DNA of 64,000 nt. Source: Bacteroidota bacterium (GTDB taxonomy: Bacteria > Bacteroidota > Bacteroidia > Chitinophagales > Chitinophagaceae). The translations under genes and the position numbers were made by a program. Below, piece by piece: positions 28,127 to 36,862 of this stretch. The DNA is taken from assembly GCA_018266575.1 (NCBI GenBank), contig JAFEAE010000022.1, positions 1-64,000 of the forward strand, read 5' to 3'. The notes below the pieces were generated by a model, which saw only the letters and a list, made by a program, of their open reading frames with translations, did not search any database and was not told the DNA's origin. How positions within the stretch are numbered: position 1 is the stretch's first letter; the number at the start of each line of letters is the position of its first letter.

Positions 28127-28909
28127 ATGCAAACCTTATCTGTTGTAGTTATTACATATAACGAGGAACGCAACATCGGCAGGTGCATCGATTCAGTAAA
28201 AGATATCGCTGACGAGATTATTGTGCTCGACTCATTTTCTACAGATGCCACTCCTGAAATTGTGCAGCAAAAAGGATGTGTACTTCATCAACGAATCTTC
28301 CGGGGTTACGGCGCACAAAAAAATGCAGCTGCAGCACTTGTTTCAAACGATTATATTTTCTTTATTGATGCTGATGAATTTTTAAGCGATGGATTAAAAG
28401 AATCTATCCATACGCAAAAAAAATTTGGCTTTGCTTTTGACGGCTACACCATGAACAGGCTAAACAATTATTGCGGTCAATGGATCCGTCACGGAAGTTG
28501 GTACCCCGACAAAAAATTACGTATCATCAACCGCAAAAAAGGTGAATGGAATAATGCACTTGTGCATGAATCCATTGTAATGGAAAACGGGGCTACACTT
28601 TTTCATTTAAAAGGCGATTTATTACACTACGCATACGACAGCGTTGAAGAACATATCACAAAAAATAATTCGTACAGCGAACTTTCTGCCCAATTGCTTT
28701 TTAAAAAAGGGAAACGAAGTAAGAAGTTTAAAATTATTCTCAACCCTTTTTGGGCTTTTGTTCACAGTTATATTTTCCGCCTTGGTTTTTTAGATGGGTT
28801 CAATGGATTTATCATTGCTATTAATCTCAGCCATCTGACATTTCTCAAATACATTAAGCTGCATCAACTTGAACAGGAAAGCAAGAAAGTGAAAGATGTG
28901 AAACGCTAA
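28127..28909 (+). CDS. Family 2 glycosyltransferase of the LPS-core (WaaE/KdtX) type
   Basis: 260 residues: LSVVVITYNEERNIGRCIDSV at the start, EIIVLDSFSTD, AAQKN-like alignment at GAQKNAAAALV, FIDADEFL for the metal site, and WIRHGSWYPDKKLRI, which is typical of the WaaE/KdtX group. Members of that group add a sugar to the inner core. It lies next to the MsbA-like exporter, which fits LPS core assembly. Confidence 0.88.
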   Translation: MQTLSVVVITYNEERNIGRCIDSVKDIADEIIVLDSFSTDATPEIVQQKGCVLHQRIFRGYGAQKNAAAALVSNDYIFFIDADEFLSDGLKESIHTQKKFGFAFDGYTMNRLNNYCGQWIRHGSWYPDKKLRIINRKKGEWNNALVHESIVMENGATLFHLKGDLLHYAYDSVEEHITKNNSYSELSAQLLFKKGKRSKKFKIILNPFWAFVHSYIFRLGFLDGFNGFIIAINLSHLTFLKYIKLHQLEQESKKVKDVKR

Positions 28910-28980
28910 GAATATCTGTCAAATCATCTTCCGCCAGCTATTTCATTATACATATTTTCAAATTTTCAAATCCCGAATGT

Positions 28981-28988
28981 TACCTTTG
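28981..28988 (+). promoter_or_regulatory. TACCTTTG -7 element for the DUF983 gene
   Basis: An exact TAnnTTTG match 32 bases before the ATG at 29021; the -33 region is AT-rich without a clear TTTG. Confidence 0.4.
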
Positions 28989-29020
28989 CACGCCGGTCAT
29001 TCTTACAAAACCTTTATTAA

Positions 29021-29479
29021 ATGCCACACGAACACAAACCAAATTTTTTGTGGAGTATACTCACCTTCAAATGCCCACGTTGCCGCAAAGGGCCGATGTT
29101 CATTGAAAAAAATCCATGGAAACTGAAACAAACATTAAAGATGCCGGAGAAATGCACAGAATGCGGGCAGCCTTTTGAGTTGGAAGTAGGCTTCTGGTAT
29201 GGAACAGGATACGTAAGCTATGCGCTGGCTTTTATTATTTGCGTTGCAAGTTTTCTTGCCTGGTGGCTTTTTATCGGAATATCAACTGAGGACAACCGGT
29301 TCTTCTGGTGGCTTGGATTAAACGCATTGATGCTTATTTTAATTCAGCCCTGGCTGATGCGTTTAAGCCGCGTAGTGTATTTATATTTTTTTGTTCACTA
29401 TGATAAGGATTACAAACAAACAAAAGTAAAAACCTTCGATTACGAATCAGAAGATTACTATAAAAAAATTGAAAGTTGA
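29021..29479 (+). CDS. DUF983 membrane protein
   Basis: 152 residues. The N-terminus has two cysteine pairs, FKCPRCRKG and KCTECGQPF, likely a zinc ribbon. FWYGTGYVSYAL and two to three transmembrane helices follow. DUF983 proteins are widespread in Bacteroidota and Proteobacteria without a settled function. It is a single gene, ended by a strong hairpin at 29527-29562. Confidence 0.85.
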   Translation: MPHEHKPNFLWSILTFKCPRCRKGPMFIEKNPWKLKQTLKMPEKCTECGQPFELEVGFWYGTGYVSYALAFIICVASFLAWWLFIGISTEDNRFFWWLGLNALMLILIQPWLMRLSRVVYLYFFVHYDKDYKQTKVKTFDYESEDYYKKIES

Positions 29480-29526
29480 AAATGGAGAATGGAGAGTCGA
29501 GAGATCAATTTTCTATCTAAATGCAT

Positions 29527-29562
29527 AAAACAAAAGCTCCGAAACCTCGGAGCTTTTGTTTT
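29527..29562 (+). terminator. Strong intrinsic terminator after the DUF983 gene
   Basis: A 16-base stem (29527-29542 with 29547-29562) built around AGCTCCGA-AACC-TCGGAGCT, flanked by A and T runs. It could work for both strands. Confidence 0.8.
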
Positions 29563-29665
29563 AGTCTATAATGTGGGTTAGTAAGAATACTTTACTAACG
29601 CAAAACTGATGCTATTATTATGTTATCAAGGTTATGATCGAAATGCGTTTACTGTTGTATCTGCA

Positions 29666-32600
29666 TTACGTTGTTGATACGCCAACATCTTTTACATTAC
29701 CTGTTCTTTTCAAAACTCCCCAGTGTTGCAATTCGCCTTTAAATGCCCGGCGTACTGTTTTAAATAAAACATACCACAACAACCAGCGCCATATCAAACG
29801 CTGCGGGATAAGCCATACTAATTTCCATTTGTTTTCTTTTTCAAAACTAAATGCGAGTAATGCAACGGCAACATCTACCAACATAAATAGAATATAATAC
29901 ACTGCAATACGGGATGCATTACCGGTGAACAATCCCACAAGCATAAAAAAATCTGCAAGCGGAATTACAGCCGGTATAATATATTGGAAGATGAGAATAT
30001 TCGGAAGAGCAACCCATCCGAGCCATTTATATTTCCAGTTAAATAATGCATCGCGGTTTTTCCAGAATGTTTGCATTACACCAAAGTTCCACCGGAAACG
30101 TTGTTTGATGAACATCTTTAATGTTTCCGGTGCTTCGGTCATTGCAATTGCTTTGTGCTGATTGTCTACAAGGTAGCCACTGCGTATGATGCGGATGGTA
30201 AGGTCGCAATCTTCAGCCAAAGTATCGGTTGTAAAACCTCCGGCATCTTCAATTGCTTTTTTCCGGAATGCACCAATTGCACCGGGAACAACAGTGATTG
30301 CATTGAGATAAGCAAATGCTCTTCTATCGAAATTCTGGCTGCTGATGTACTCGATAGATTGCCACTTTGTAAGCAAGTTTACTTCATTACCGACTTTCAC
30401 ATTTCCTGCAACTGCTCCTACTTTTTCATAAATAAAATATTCCATCAACCGCGAAATAGCGTCGCGTTTTAATTTAGTATCCGCATCAATACATACCACA
30501 AAATCTGCAGTGGATTGTTGTATCCCGAAATTCAGCGCAGAAGCTTTTCCGCCATTTGGTTTGGTAAAAACTTTTACTTTAGGATTATTGGCAAATGCAT
30601 TGTTTACTTTTTCAAACGTATTGTCCTTACTGCCGTCATCAACAAAAATAATTTCAAAGTTAGGATAGTCGCCATTCAGCAAACTGTTCACAGAACTTAC
30701 TGCATTTACTTCTTCATTGTATGCAGGAACTATAATGCTTACCAAAGGGGCATTACTTCCATCCGGCAACCAAAAGGGTTGAAGGTTCAGTTGTTTTTCC
30801 CAGAAGTATTCTTTCGTTGCAATTACTGCAAGAATAATAATACGTGCCAGGGAAAGAATAATGAATACAATAAACAGTGAAAACAAAATATGGCTGCCCC
30901 AGTAACCAATCTCGGCGAGATAATAATTTAACTGCAAAATATAATAACCACTTCCCTTAGGAACGGGCGGCATTAAGTCATCCTTTTTCTTTCCCAATAA
31001 ATCTGCAACGGTAGTAAATGTGTAACCGCGTTCTTTAAAATAATGAATGATCTGAGGTAACGCTTCAACTGTTGCAGCTCTGCTATCACCTCCGGCATCG
31101 TGCAGCAAAATAATATTACCGCTCAGATCCTGGTTCGTCATATCCTGTTTGCGGCGGATTACCCTTGCAACAATAGAATCTGCAGGTGTTCCCGGTTCCC
31201 AATCCAATGGGTCGATAGATTCCCCAATGTCTAAATAATTCTGTTCCCGTGCAATGGCAACAGGAACAAGCTCTTCATATTTTTCCGGCTCAAAGTCTGC
31301 ATTAAAAGGCGCCCGGAACATAATCGTTGACCGGCCTGTTATGCATTCAATCAGTAACCGTGTTGCTTCCATTTCAAGGATTGCCCGCTTTCTGCTTACT
31401 TTGGCAATATTCGGATGTGTAAATGTGTGGTTGCCTATTTCATGTCCTTCTTTGAAAATTCTTTTCACAATCGGAATATTATTTTCCGCATTTATACCTA
31501 CAATAAAAAATGCAGCTGGTACTTTCTCACGGCTAAGGATATCCAAAATTTGCGGAGTGTATACCGGGTCAGGGCCATCATCAAATGTGAGCACTAATTT
31601 TTTCTTGTCTTGCGTTCCGTATTTTTTTGCAACCCATTTGGATGGAAGCGTATCGTATTTTTCTTCACTGATCAGGTATTCGGTGGTATCAATTTCCAAT
31701 CTAAGTTTTCCACTCGTTGGGCCGCCTAAAATATCAAGCACTTCACCCTGGCCAGAATATGCCACAGTTTCATTCCCCACCAATAATTTCACGTTACTGA
31801 AATTTGAAAAATCATAATGCCTGATACTGTCTTTATTCATATCCCTGTCGTAGAAATCCCACATACGTGAATCTTCTGATCCGAGCCTCCACAGAGAAAC
31901 CCCGCTGAGGCCGTATTCTACCGCAAATCGCAATGTGTTAAAGGTTGTAGCAGCATCTGTAAAATGCACTTCATGGTCAACGCCTTTATCATCCCCATAA
32001 CTAAAATGCAGGTTGTACGAATCATTATCGAAATTAATTTTTCCATCATAACTTCTGGCTATTGTCAATGCATCCTGGTATTTTACCGGATCAGTGTGTA
32101 TCACTTTTCCATTGGCATCTAACGTCCAGTCATACCCAAAACCAGCGAGTGCCAATATTAATTTTTGAGTGGGGATTTTTTTTGCTGCCTGGTCAACCGC
32201 AGCTTCTATCCATTTTTGATGACAGATGGGCCCCGGCTCACTACTTTCTGAAGATTGGTCATAGGCCATCAAACAGATATAATCATTGTATTTTGATAAT
32301 AATGACAAATCGTAATCGTCGTTGAACGGCGCTACATCCTGTGTTACATATAATCCTTGTGCATGCAGTTTCTCGTAAAGTTCTTTTTGAAATAATACAA
32401 GCGGTTCACTTGTTTTTTCTTTTAGTTCCTCAAAGTCTATATTGATACCATCAAGGCTATCTCTCTTAAGTACCTTTATGATATCGTTGATCAGCCTTTC
32501 CTTTTTTTCTTTGTCTGTAAAAATGCGATGAATCACATCTCCTCTGAAAGTTTCTTTGAAATTATTGGTAAGAATGGGAATGATCTTCACCGGCGCTTTG

Positions 32601-33145
32601 TTCATAACATTCAGTCCCGCCGTATCGATGTTTGCAACTAATGTATCTGCATTGGGATCCAAAAAAAGCCATTCCGGGAATACAACATTGAGATGTGATA
32701 TATTTTGTTTGAGAGAAGCAAGTGATTCTTTGTCCCAGCTAACATAAAAAGCAGCCCGGATCCCGGTAGTGAATTTTTTGAAAGAATAAAAACTTGAATC
32801 CGCCTGAACAACTATTCCGTTTCTTTTCCTGAAGCGTTTGGGAATGGGATAGGCCCCAGCCTTGTATGCTTCTTTTTCATTAATAAATTTTCTGAACCCG
32901 GTGTATTGTTTAAAGATTTTACTTTTATTGGCAAGCCAGTTGCTACTTGTATCCAATAGCGCCTGTTTATCCTGCACACCCGCAAATTGCGGTAATGATG
33001 GAAGGCTTCCGGAAGATAAAGCAATAGCTATAACTGCTATTGCAATTAAAATAAAAAACAGAAAGATACGTGTGCTCCATTTAACCCTCTGCCATCGCGA
33101 GGAGGAGTCTGTTTGAAATACCTGGTTAGCCGAATTTGTTGCCAT
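29666..33145 (-). CDS. Multi-domain GH18-polysaccharide deacetylase-GT2 membrane protein
   Basis: 1159 residues. An N-terminal membrane helix is near 22-45. A GH18 domain follows (about 120-470) with DGINIDFEE near 235, which matches the catalytic DxxDxDxE, so Glu is kept. A CE4 deacetylase (about 510-710) has LTFDDGPDP near 518 and GHEIGNHTFTHP. One or two helices lie near 735-765. A processive GT2 (about 800-1030) has VSIIVPAYNEE, CIDADTK, EDCDLTI and the QxxRW motif KQRFRWNFG, followed by C-terminal helices. The order suggests synthesis, deacetylation and trimming of a beta-linked amino-sugar polymer by one protein (inference). Similar fusions are known in Bacteroidota. Confidence 0.88.
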   Translation of the reverse strand: MATNSANQVFQTDSSSRWQRVKWSTRIFLFFILIAIAVIAIALSSGSLPSLPQFAGVQDKQALLDTSSNWLANKSKIFKQYTGFRKFINEKEAYKAGAYPIPKRFRKRNGIVVQADSSFYSFKKFTTGIRAAFYVSWDKESLASLKQNISHLNVVFPEWLFLDPNADTLVANIDTAGLNVMNKAPVKIIPILTNNFKETFRGDVIHRIFTDKEKKERLINDIIKVLKRDSLDGINIDFEELKEKTSEPLVLFQKELYEKLHAQGLYVTQDVAPFNDDYDLSLLSKYNDYICLMAYDQSSESSEPGPICHQKWIEAAVDQAAKKIPTQKLILALAGFGYDWTLDANGKVIHTDPVKYQDALTIARSYDGKINFDNDSYNLHFSYGDDKGVDHEVHFTDAATTFNTLRFAVEYGLSGVSLWRLGSEDSRMWDFYDRDMNKDSIRHYDFSNFSNVKLLVGNETVAYSGQGEVLDILGGPTSGKLRLEIDTTEYLISEEKYDTLPSKWVAKKYGTQDKKKLVLTFDDGPDPVYTPQILDILSREKVPAAFFIVGINAENNIPIVKRIFKEGHEIGNHTFTHPNIAKVSRKRAILEMEATRLLIECITGRSTIMFRAPFNADFEPEKYEELVPVAIAREQNYLDIGESIDPLDWEPGTPADSIVARVIRRKQDMTNQDLSGNIILLHDAGGDSRAATVEALPQIIHYFKERGYTFTTVADLLGKKKDDLMPPVPKGSGYYILQLNYYLAEIGYWGSHILFSLFIVFIILSLARIIILAVIATKEYFWEKQLNLQPFWLPDGSNAPLVSIIVPAYNEEVNAVSSVNSLLNGDYPNFEIIFVDDGSKDNTFEKVNNAFANNPKVKVFTKPNGGKASALNFGIQQSTADFVVCIDADTKLKRDAISRLMEYFIYEKVGAVAGNVKVGNEVNLLTKWQSIEYISSQNFDRRAFAYLNAITVVPGAIGAFRKKAIEDAGGFTTDTLAEDCDLTIRIIRSGYLVDNQHKAIAMTEAPETLKMFIKQRFRWNFGVMQTFWKNRDALFNWKYKWLGWVALPNILIFQYIIPAVIPLADFFMLVGLFTGNASRIAVYYILFMLVDVAVALLAFSFEKENKWKLVWLIPQRLIWRWLLWYVLFKTVRRAFKGELQHWGVLKRTGNVKDVGVSTT

Positions 33146-33258
33146 ATTAAAAGTGCTGACAAATTTCCTTCCTTTTATAAATCCACCAAAATTGTTGAGA
33201 AGAATTTAACGAAAACAGAGACTACCAAGGTTAAAAGATTATGAGACCGGAAGTCTGC

Positions 33259-33325
33259 AAGTCGGGAAGTCCGGAAGACTGAGAGTAAAAGCGTGATGAT
33301 TTTTTTCTTCCGGACTTCCCGACTT
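33259..33325. repeat. 19-base perfect inverted repeat after dnaX
   Basis: AAGTCGGGAAGTCCGGAAG at 33259-33277 and its exact complement at 33307-33325, with 29 bases between them. Further GAAGTC-like units extend the right arm to about 33350. It lies between dnaX and the fusion gene on the same strand and may end dnaX transcription or be a repeat of the same general kind as the other intergenic units. Confidence 0.6.
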
Positions 33326-33349
33326 TCTGACTTTTCTGACTTCCTCGAC

Positions 33350-35119
33350 TCAATAATCCAATTCCAGTTTCAACTTATCTCTCAATTCTTTTACCAACGG
33401 ATATTGTTCGATAATTTTCTGGTACTGGTCGCGTTTGGTGAGTGTTTTTTCAACCGGTTCTGTATTATTGTTATTTTCATTCACGCTTACAATGAAAGAA
33501 AGTTTTTTATTATTGAATTCTTTTTGAAGAAAGTCAGATACATTTCTTTTCTCCTGCTCAATAAATTTTTGCTCAAGGTTATTGTTGGTGACCACCTCAA
33601 ACAAATCAACAGTATGTATTTTTAAGGTTGCCAGTTGAAAACTGGGCAAAGCAGAATTTTTACTTTCACGAAGTTGTTGTGTATATTGTTCCCATGCAGC
33701 CTTCAAAGCATCTTCTGTCAGCGGTTTTATTTCTTCTGCAGTTGTATTTTGCCTGTTACTGAATTGCTGACGGATTTTCGATAACGCACCAAACGTAGGT
33801 GCTGCCCCAGGTTGCGAAACAGTTTGCTGAGGTTTTGCTTCGCTTACAATTTCTTTTTCTTCAACAATATTTGTTTCAATAATTAATTTGGCAGAAGATT
33901 GTTCTTGTTTTCTTTCTTTATTTTTTTGAAAAACTTCAATAGGCCTGATATTTCTGAACGCTACCGGTTTTGCAGATTCAATTCGTTTTTTTTTATCGGT
34001 ATCTCCATCAATTGTAAATTCAAGCGCTTGTTGCAGGTAGCAAAGTTTAATCAGTGCCAGTTCAACATGAAGCCGTTTGTTACGTGCAGCTTTATAATTT
34101 ATTTCAGATTCATTGAGGATATTTAATGCGCTTATCAGGTATGCAGTACTTGTTTTTTTTGCTGTGCTGATATATTTATCCTTAAAGCTTTCTACTACTT
34201 CAAGCAGGCTGGCAACTTTTTCATCCTTACAAACAAGCAGGTTGCGGATAAATTCAGCAAATCCATTCAATACCAAATCTCCTTCAAAACCTTTCCGGTT
34301 GATGTCATCGTACAATAACATTGCATCGGCAAGGTTTTGTTGTTGCATCGCTTCGATGAGTTTGAAATAATAATCAGCATCGAGGATGTTGAGATGTTCA
34401 AGTGTATTTTTATATGTAAGTTCTCCGTTTGTAAAACTTACAATTTTATCAAGGATACTCAGCGCATCACGCATGCATCCTTCACTTTTCTGGGCTATCA
34501 CCTGCAAGGCTGGTTTATCTGCTTTTATTTCTTCCTTATCACAAATCTCCTGCAAATGTTCAACAGTATCGGTGATGGTTATGCGCTTAAAATCGAAGAT
34601 CTGGCAGCGACTTAATATGGTAGGAAGTATTTTATGTTTTTCTGTTGTTGCCAGAATAAATATGGCATAAGGTGGCGGCTCTTCCAATGTTTTCAAAAAT
34701 GCATTAAATGCCGAAGAACTGAGCATGTGGACCTCATCGATGATATACACTTTGTATTTTCCGGCCTGTGGCGCAAAACGCACTTGTTCCACCAAAGTGC
34801 GGATATCATCCACCGAATTATTTGAAGCAGCATCCAGTTCATGTATATTCAACGATGTTCCTTCATTAAAAGAAACGCAAGATTTGCATTTATCACAGGC
34901 TTCGCCATCCGGTGTTTTGTTTTCGCAATTGATGGTTTTTGCCAGAATGCGTGCACAGGTGGTTTTACCAACCCCTCTTGGCCCACAAAACAAAAATGCG
35001 TGGGCAAGCTGGTTATTTTTTATAGCGTTTTTTAAGGTAGTTGTAATATGCGACTGCCCAACAACAGTAGAAAAATTCTGGGGCCGGTACTTTCTCGCTG
35101 AAACAATGAATTTGTCCAT
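33350..35119 (-). CDS. dnaX: DNA polymerase III subunit tau (and likely gamma)
   Basis: 589 residues; the clamp-loader ATPase. Walker A GPRGVGKT is at 46-53, the four zinc cysteines are Cys65, 75, 78 and 81, then IIDEVHMLS, LEEPPPYAIFILATTE and the SRCQIFDF sensor. Domains I-III end near residue 370; a long, less conserved tail follows and binds other replisome parts in tau proteins. At codons 376-378 the gene has nine A in a row. Slipping by one base either way gives a stop within about 2 or 10 codons, so a gamma-like form is probable. Confidence 0.93.
   Translation of the reverse strand: MDKFIVSARKYRPQNFSTVVGQSHITTTLKNAIKNNQLAHAFLFCGPRGVGKTTCARILAKTINCENKTPDGEACDKCKSCVSFNEGTSLNIHELDAASNNSVDDIRTLVEQVRFAPQAGKYKVYIIDEVHMLSSSAFNAFLKTLEEPPPYAIFILATTEKHKILPTILSRCQIFDFKRITITDTVEHLQEICDKEEIKADKPALQVIAQKSEGCMRDALSILDKIVSFTNGELTYKNTLEHLNILDADYYFKLIEAMQQQNLADAMLLYDDINRKGFEGDLVLNGFAEFIRNLLVCKDEKVASLLEVVESFKDKYISTAKKTSTAYLISALNILNESEINYKAARNKRLHVELALIKLCYLQQALEFTIDGDTDKKKRIESAKPVAFRNIRPIEVFQKNKERKQEQSSAKLIIETNIVEEKEIVSEAKPQQTVSQPGAAPTFGALSKIRQQFSNRQNTTAEEIKPLTEDALKAAWEQYTQQLRESKNSALPSFQLATLKIHTVDLFEVVTNNNLEQKFIEQEKRNVSDFLQKEFNNKKLSFIVSVNENNNNTEPVEKTLTKRDQYQKIIEQYPLVKELRDKLKLELDY
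33986..33994 (-). promoter_or_regulatory. A9 slippery run in dnaX
   Basis: On the minus strand, GAT is followed by nine A and then CGA. In frame it reads Asp-Lys-Lys-Lys-Arg. One extra A gives Lys-Thr-Asn-stop (TGA); one A fewer gives a stop after about 10 codons. The site is right after the AAA+ and oligomerisation domains, where gamma forms end in other bacteria. Confidence 0.6.
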
Positions 35120-35538
35120 ACTGCTGCAATTTACACGCTGATTCGAAGATTTATCATTGAAGCACAGCGTTTTTTATCTACATTTTTTAACAGATAAAGT
35201 CACCATTGTTAAATAAGCAACCTCCCTTAAATCATCACCTTTCAAAGGATTTTTGATGCATCAACCATCATAAACAAAAAATCAAATGCTTCTTTATCGC
35301 TCCTCTGCTCAGGAGAAGGGCCGTGGATAAGGCAAATCTGATTATTTAACATAATCAAAACCAAGGTTTAGTGCAATTTGTCAAGCTTAATGACCACTTA
35401 AAAGGTAATTTTACCACACATAGTATTATGTATTGCATAGTACATGCCAAAACTATTATCTTTGTTATGTCAATTGATCGAAAAAGAAAAGGTTGACAAA
35501 AAGTAAAACTCAAATCATTAACAATAAAATTTAAGAAA
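35120..35538. other. 419-base intergenic region between dnaX and the PepSY-like gene
   Basis: No gene is supported. It contains a short inverted repeat TGATTAT-TTAAC-ATAATCA at 35339-35357 and the promoter-like site at 35433-35464, which would leave a leader of about 70 bases before 35539. Confidence 0.5.
35433..35464 (+). promoter_or_regulatory. Bacteroidota-type promoter for the PepSY-like gene
   Basis: TTG at 35433-35435, 21 bases, then TATCTTTG at 35457-35464. Confidence 0.5.
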
Positions 35539-35985
35539 ATGAAAAAGAGAATTTTGATCTGCGCTATGTTGCTGGTTGCAACCATTAGCTTCAGCTTTGC
35601 CAAAACAACAGATGGCATTAACGACAAAGTAGCTACATCCTTTAAGAAAGATTTTGCCAATGCACAAGACACAAGATGGGAAAACGGAAGTGACTTTATC
35701 AGGGCTACATTTTCTTTGAATGATGAAATCGTTCAGGCATATTATACACAGGATGGCGATCTTATGGCAGTTACACGCAATATCCTTTCTGATAAATTGC
35801 CAATCACACAATTATTAAGCCTTAAAAAGAATTATAGCAATTACTGGATCAGTGATTTATTTGAAATGTATTCTAACGGTGAAACCGCATATTACATCAC
35901 TATCGAAAATGCTGACCAGAAGATCGTGCTTAAATCTGATAGCGGCAACGGCTGGAATGTATATTCAAAAGAAACAAAATTATAA
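35539..35985 (+). CDS. Small secreted PepSY-like (BLIP-like) protein
   Basis: 148 residues with a clear signal peptide (MKKRILICAMLL ... SFSFA). The mature part fits the small PepSY-like/DUF2874 pattern of Bacteroidota: FKKDFANAQDTRWE, then VQAYYTQDGDLMAVTRNI and strand repeats ending in WNVYSKE. The function is unknown; it is probably periplasmic. A strong terminator follows. Confidence 0.78.
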   Translation: MKKRILICAMLLVATISFSFAKTTDGINDKVATSFKKDFANAQDTRWENGSDFIRATFSLNDEIVQAYYTQDGDLMAVTRNILSDKLPITQLLSLKKNYSNYWISDLFEMYSNGETAYYITIENADQKIVLKSDSGNGWNVYSKETKL

Positions 35986-36013
35986 CCTGTAAAAAACACC
36001 TTGTCCCAAAAAC

Positions 36014-36037
36014 AAAAGCCACCGATCGGTGGCTTTT
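36014..36037. terminator. Bidirectional intrinsic terminator
   Basis: A perfect palindrome, AAAAGCCACCGA followed by TCGGTGGCTTTT, between two convergent genes. Confidence 0.8.
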
Positions 36038-36060
36038 CGTAAATATAAACGTTAGTAATG

Positions 36061-36729
36061 TTATTTCAACAACTGCCTCATAGTCGCCAAATGCGAGAAC
36101 AAAACCAATGGCACAATGCAACAGGGAAGCCACACAAAAGGGAAATATAATATGGCGATATTGGGCTGGTCGAAAGCGAATTGCTGAAACGGGAATGGCG
36201 CTGATAATACTGCATTGATAACAATATTGAACAAAAGCAGCAGGCAGATAATATTCCAGGCGATCAATACTTTATTGCCGATAGCCTTTTTCACAAAACC
36301 GAAATAATAAATGAATGGAGCGGACAATCCAGCGAGAATATCAAAATTCCTTCCTTCAAACGTCATTAACTCCGGAATGGTTTTATACAGGAAAAGCCAG
36401 AATAAAACGATCTCTACCAATATTCTTAGGGTATGCATCAATGTTAGTGTTTTTATATCCAGCCTATCAATGAATTTTCTACCAGGTTTCGTAACAAATA
36501 AAATAATGATCAGTAAAAGCGGAGGTACAACGAGCAGCATGAAACGTGGGGGGAAATTATTGGTGATAGTGTAAAAATCGCTTTTGCTGACAACAGCCTG
36601 CAGCGTAATCCATGCCATCAGCACCAGAAGAACTGCAGGCATATTTTGTGTTGCACGGTAAAAAAGAAATATAGTCAGTAATGTAGTTATTATAAAAACG
36701 ATTCTGATGTAAATCGGTAAGTCGGCCAT
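36061..36729 (-). CDS. Integral membrane protein of unknown function
   Basis: 222 residues with about six or seven hydrophobic helices (for example IRIVFIITTLLTIFLFY, FMLLVVPPLLLIIILFV and VLIAWNIICLLLLFNIVI). FPPRFMLLVVPP and FDQPNIAILYFPFVWLP look conserved by their Pro and aromatic content. No family is recognised. It stands alone between two terminators. Confidence 0.7.
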   Translation of the reverse strand: MADLPIYIRIVFIITTLLTIFLFYRATQNMPAVLLVLMAWITLQAVVSKSDFYTITNNFPPRFMLLVVPPLLLIIILFVTKPGRKFIDRLDIKTLTLMHTLRILVEIVLFWLFLYKTIPELMTFEGRNFDILAGLSAPFIYYFGFVKKAIGNKVLIAWNIICLLLLFNIVINAVLSAPFPFQQFAFDQPNIAILYFPFVWLPCCIVPLVLFSHLATMRQLLK

Positions 36730-36814
36730 GATCGCGGAGATGAGGTGAAAAAAATGAATGAATGCGGATCAATGTTATATAAAGGTAGCGTAGTTTTAAT
36801 TCCGTGAATAATAA

Positions 36815-36842
36815 AAAACCCAACGCATTTGCATTGGGTTTT
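36815..36842 (-). terminator. Intrinsic terminator after aconitase
   Basis: On the minus strand AAAACCCAATGCA pairs with TGCGTTGGGTTTT (one G-T/A-C adjusted position), followed by TTTTTTA. It lies 20 bases after the aconitase stop. Confidence 0.75.
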
Positions 36843-36862
36843 GAATGAAATATATTGGAAAA

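Noticed and set aside
29666..35119. Several 60-190-codon plus-strand frames opposite the GH18-CE4-GT2 gene and dnaX
   Set aside because: They lie wholly antisense to long, well-supported genes and show no family motif.
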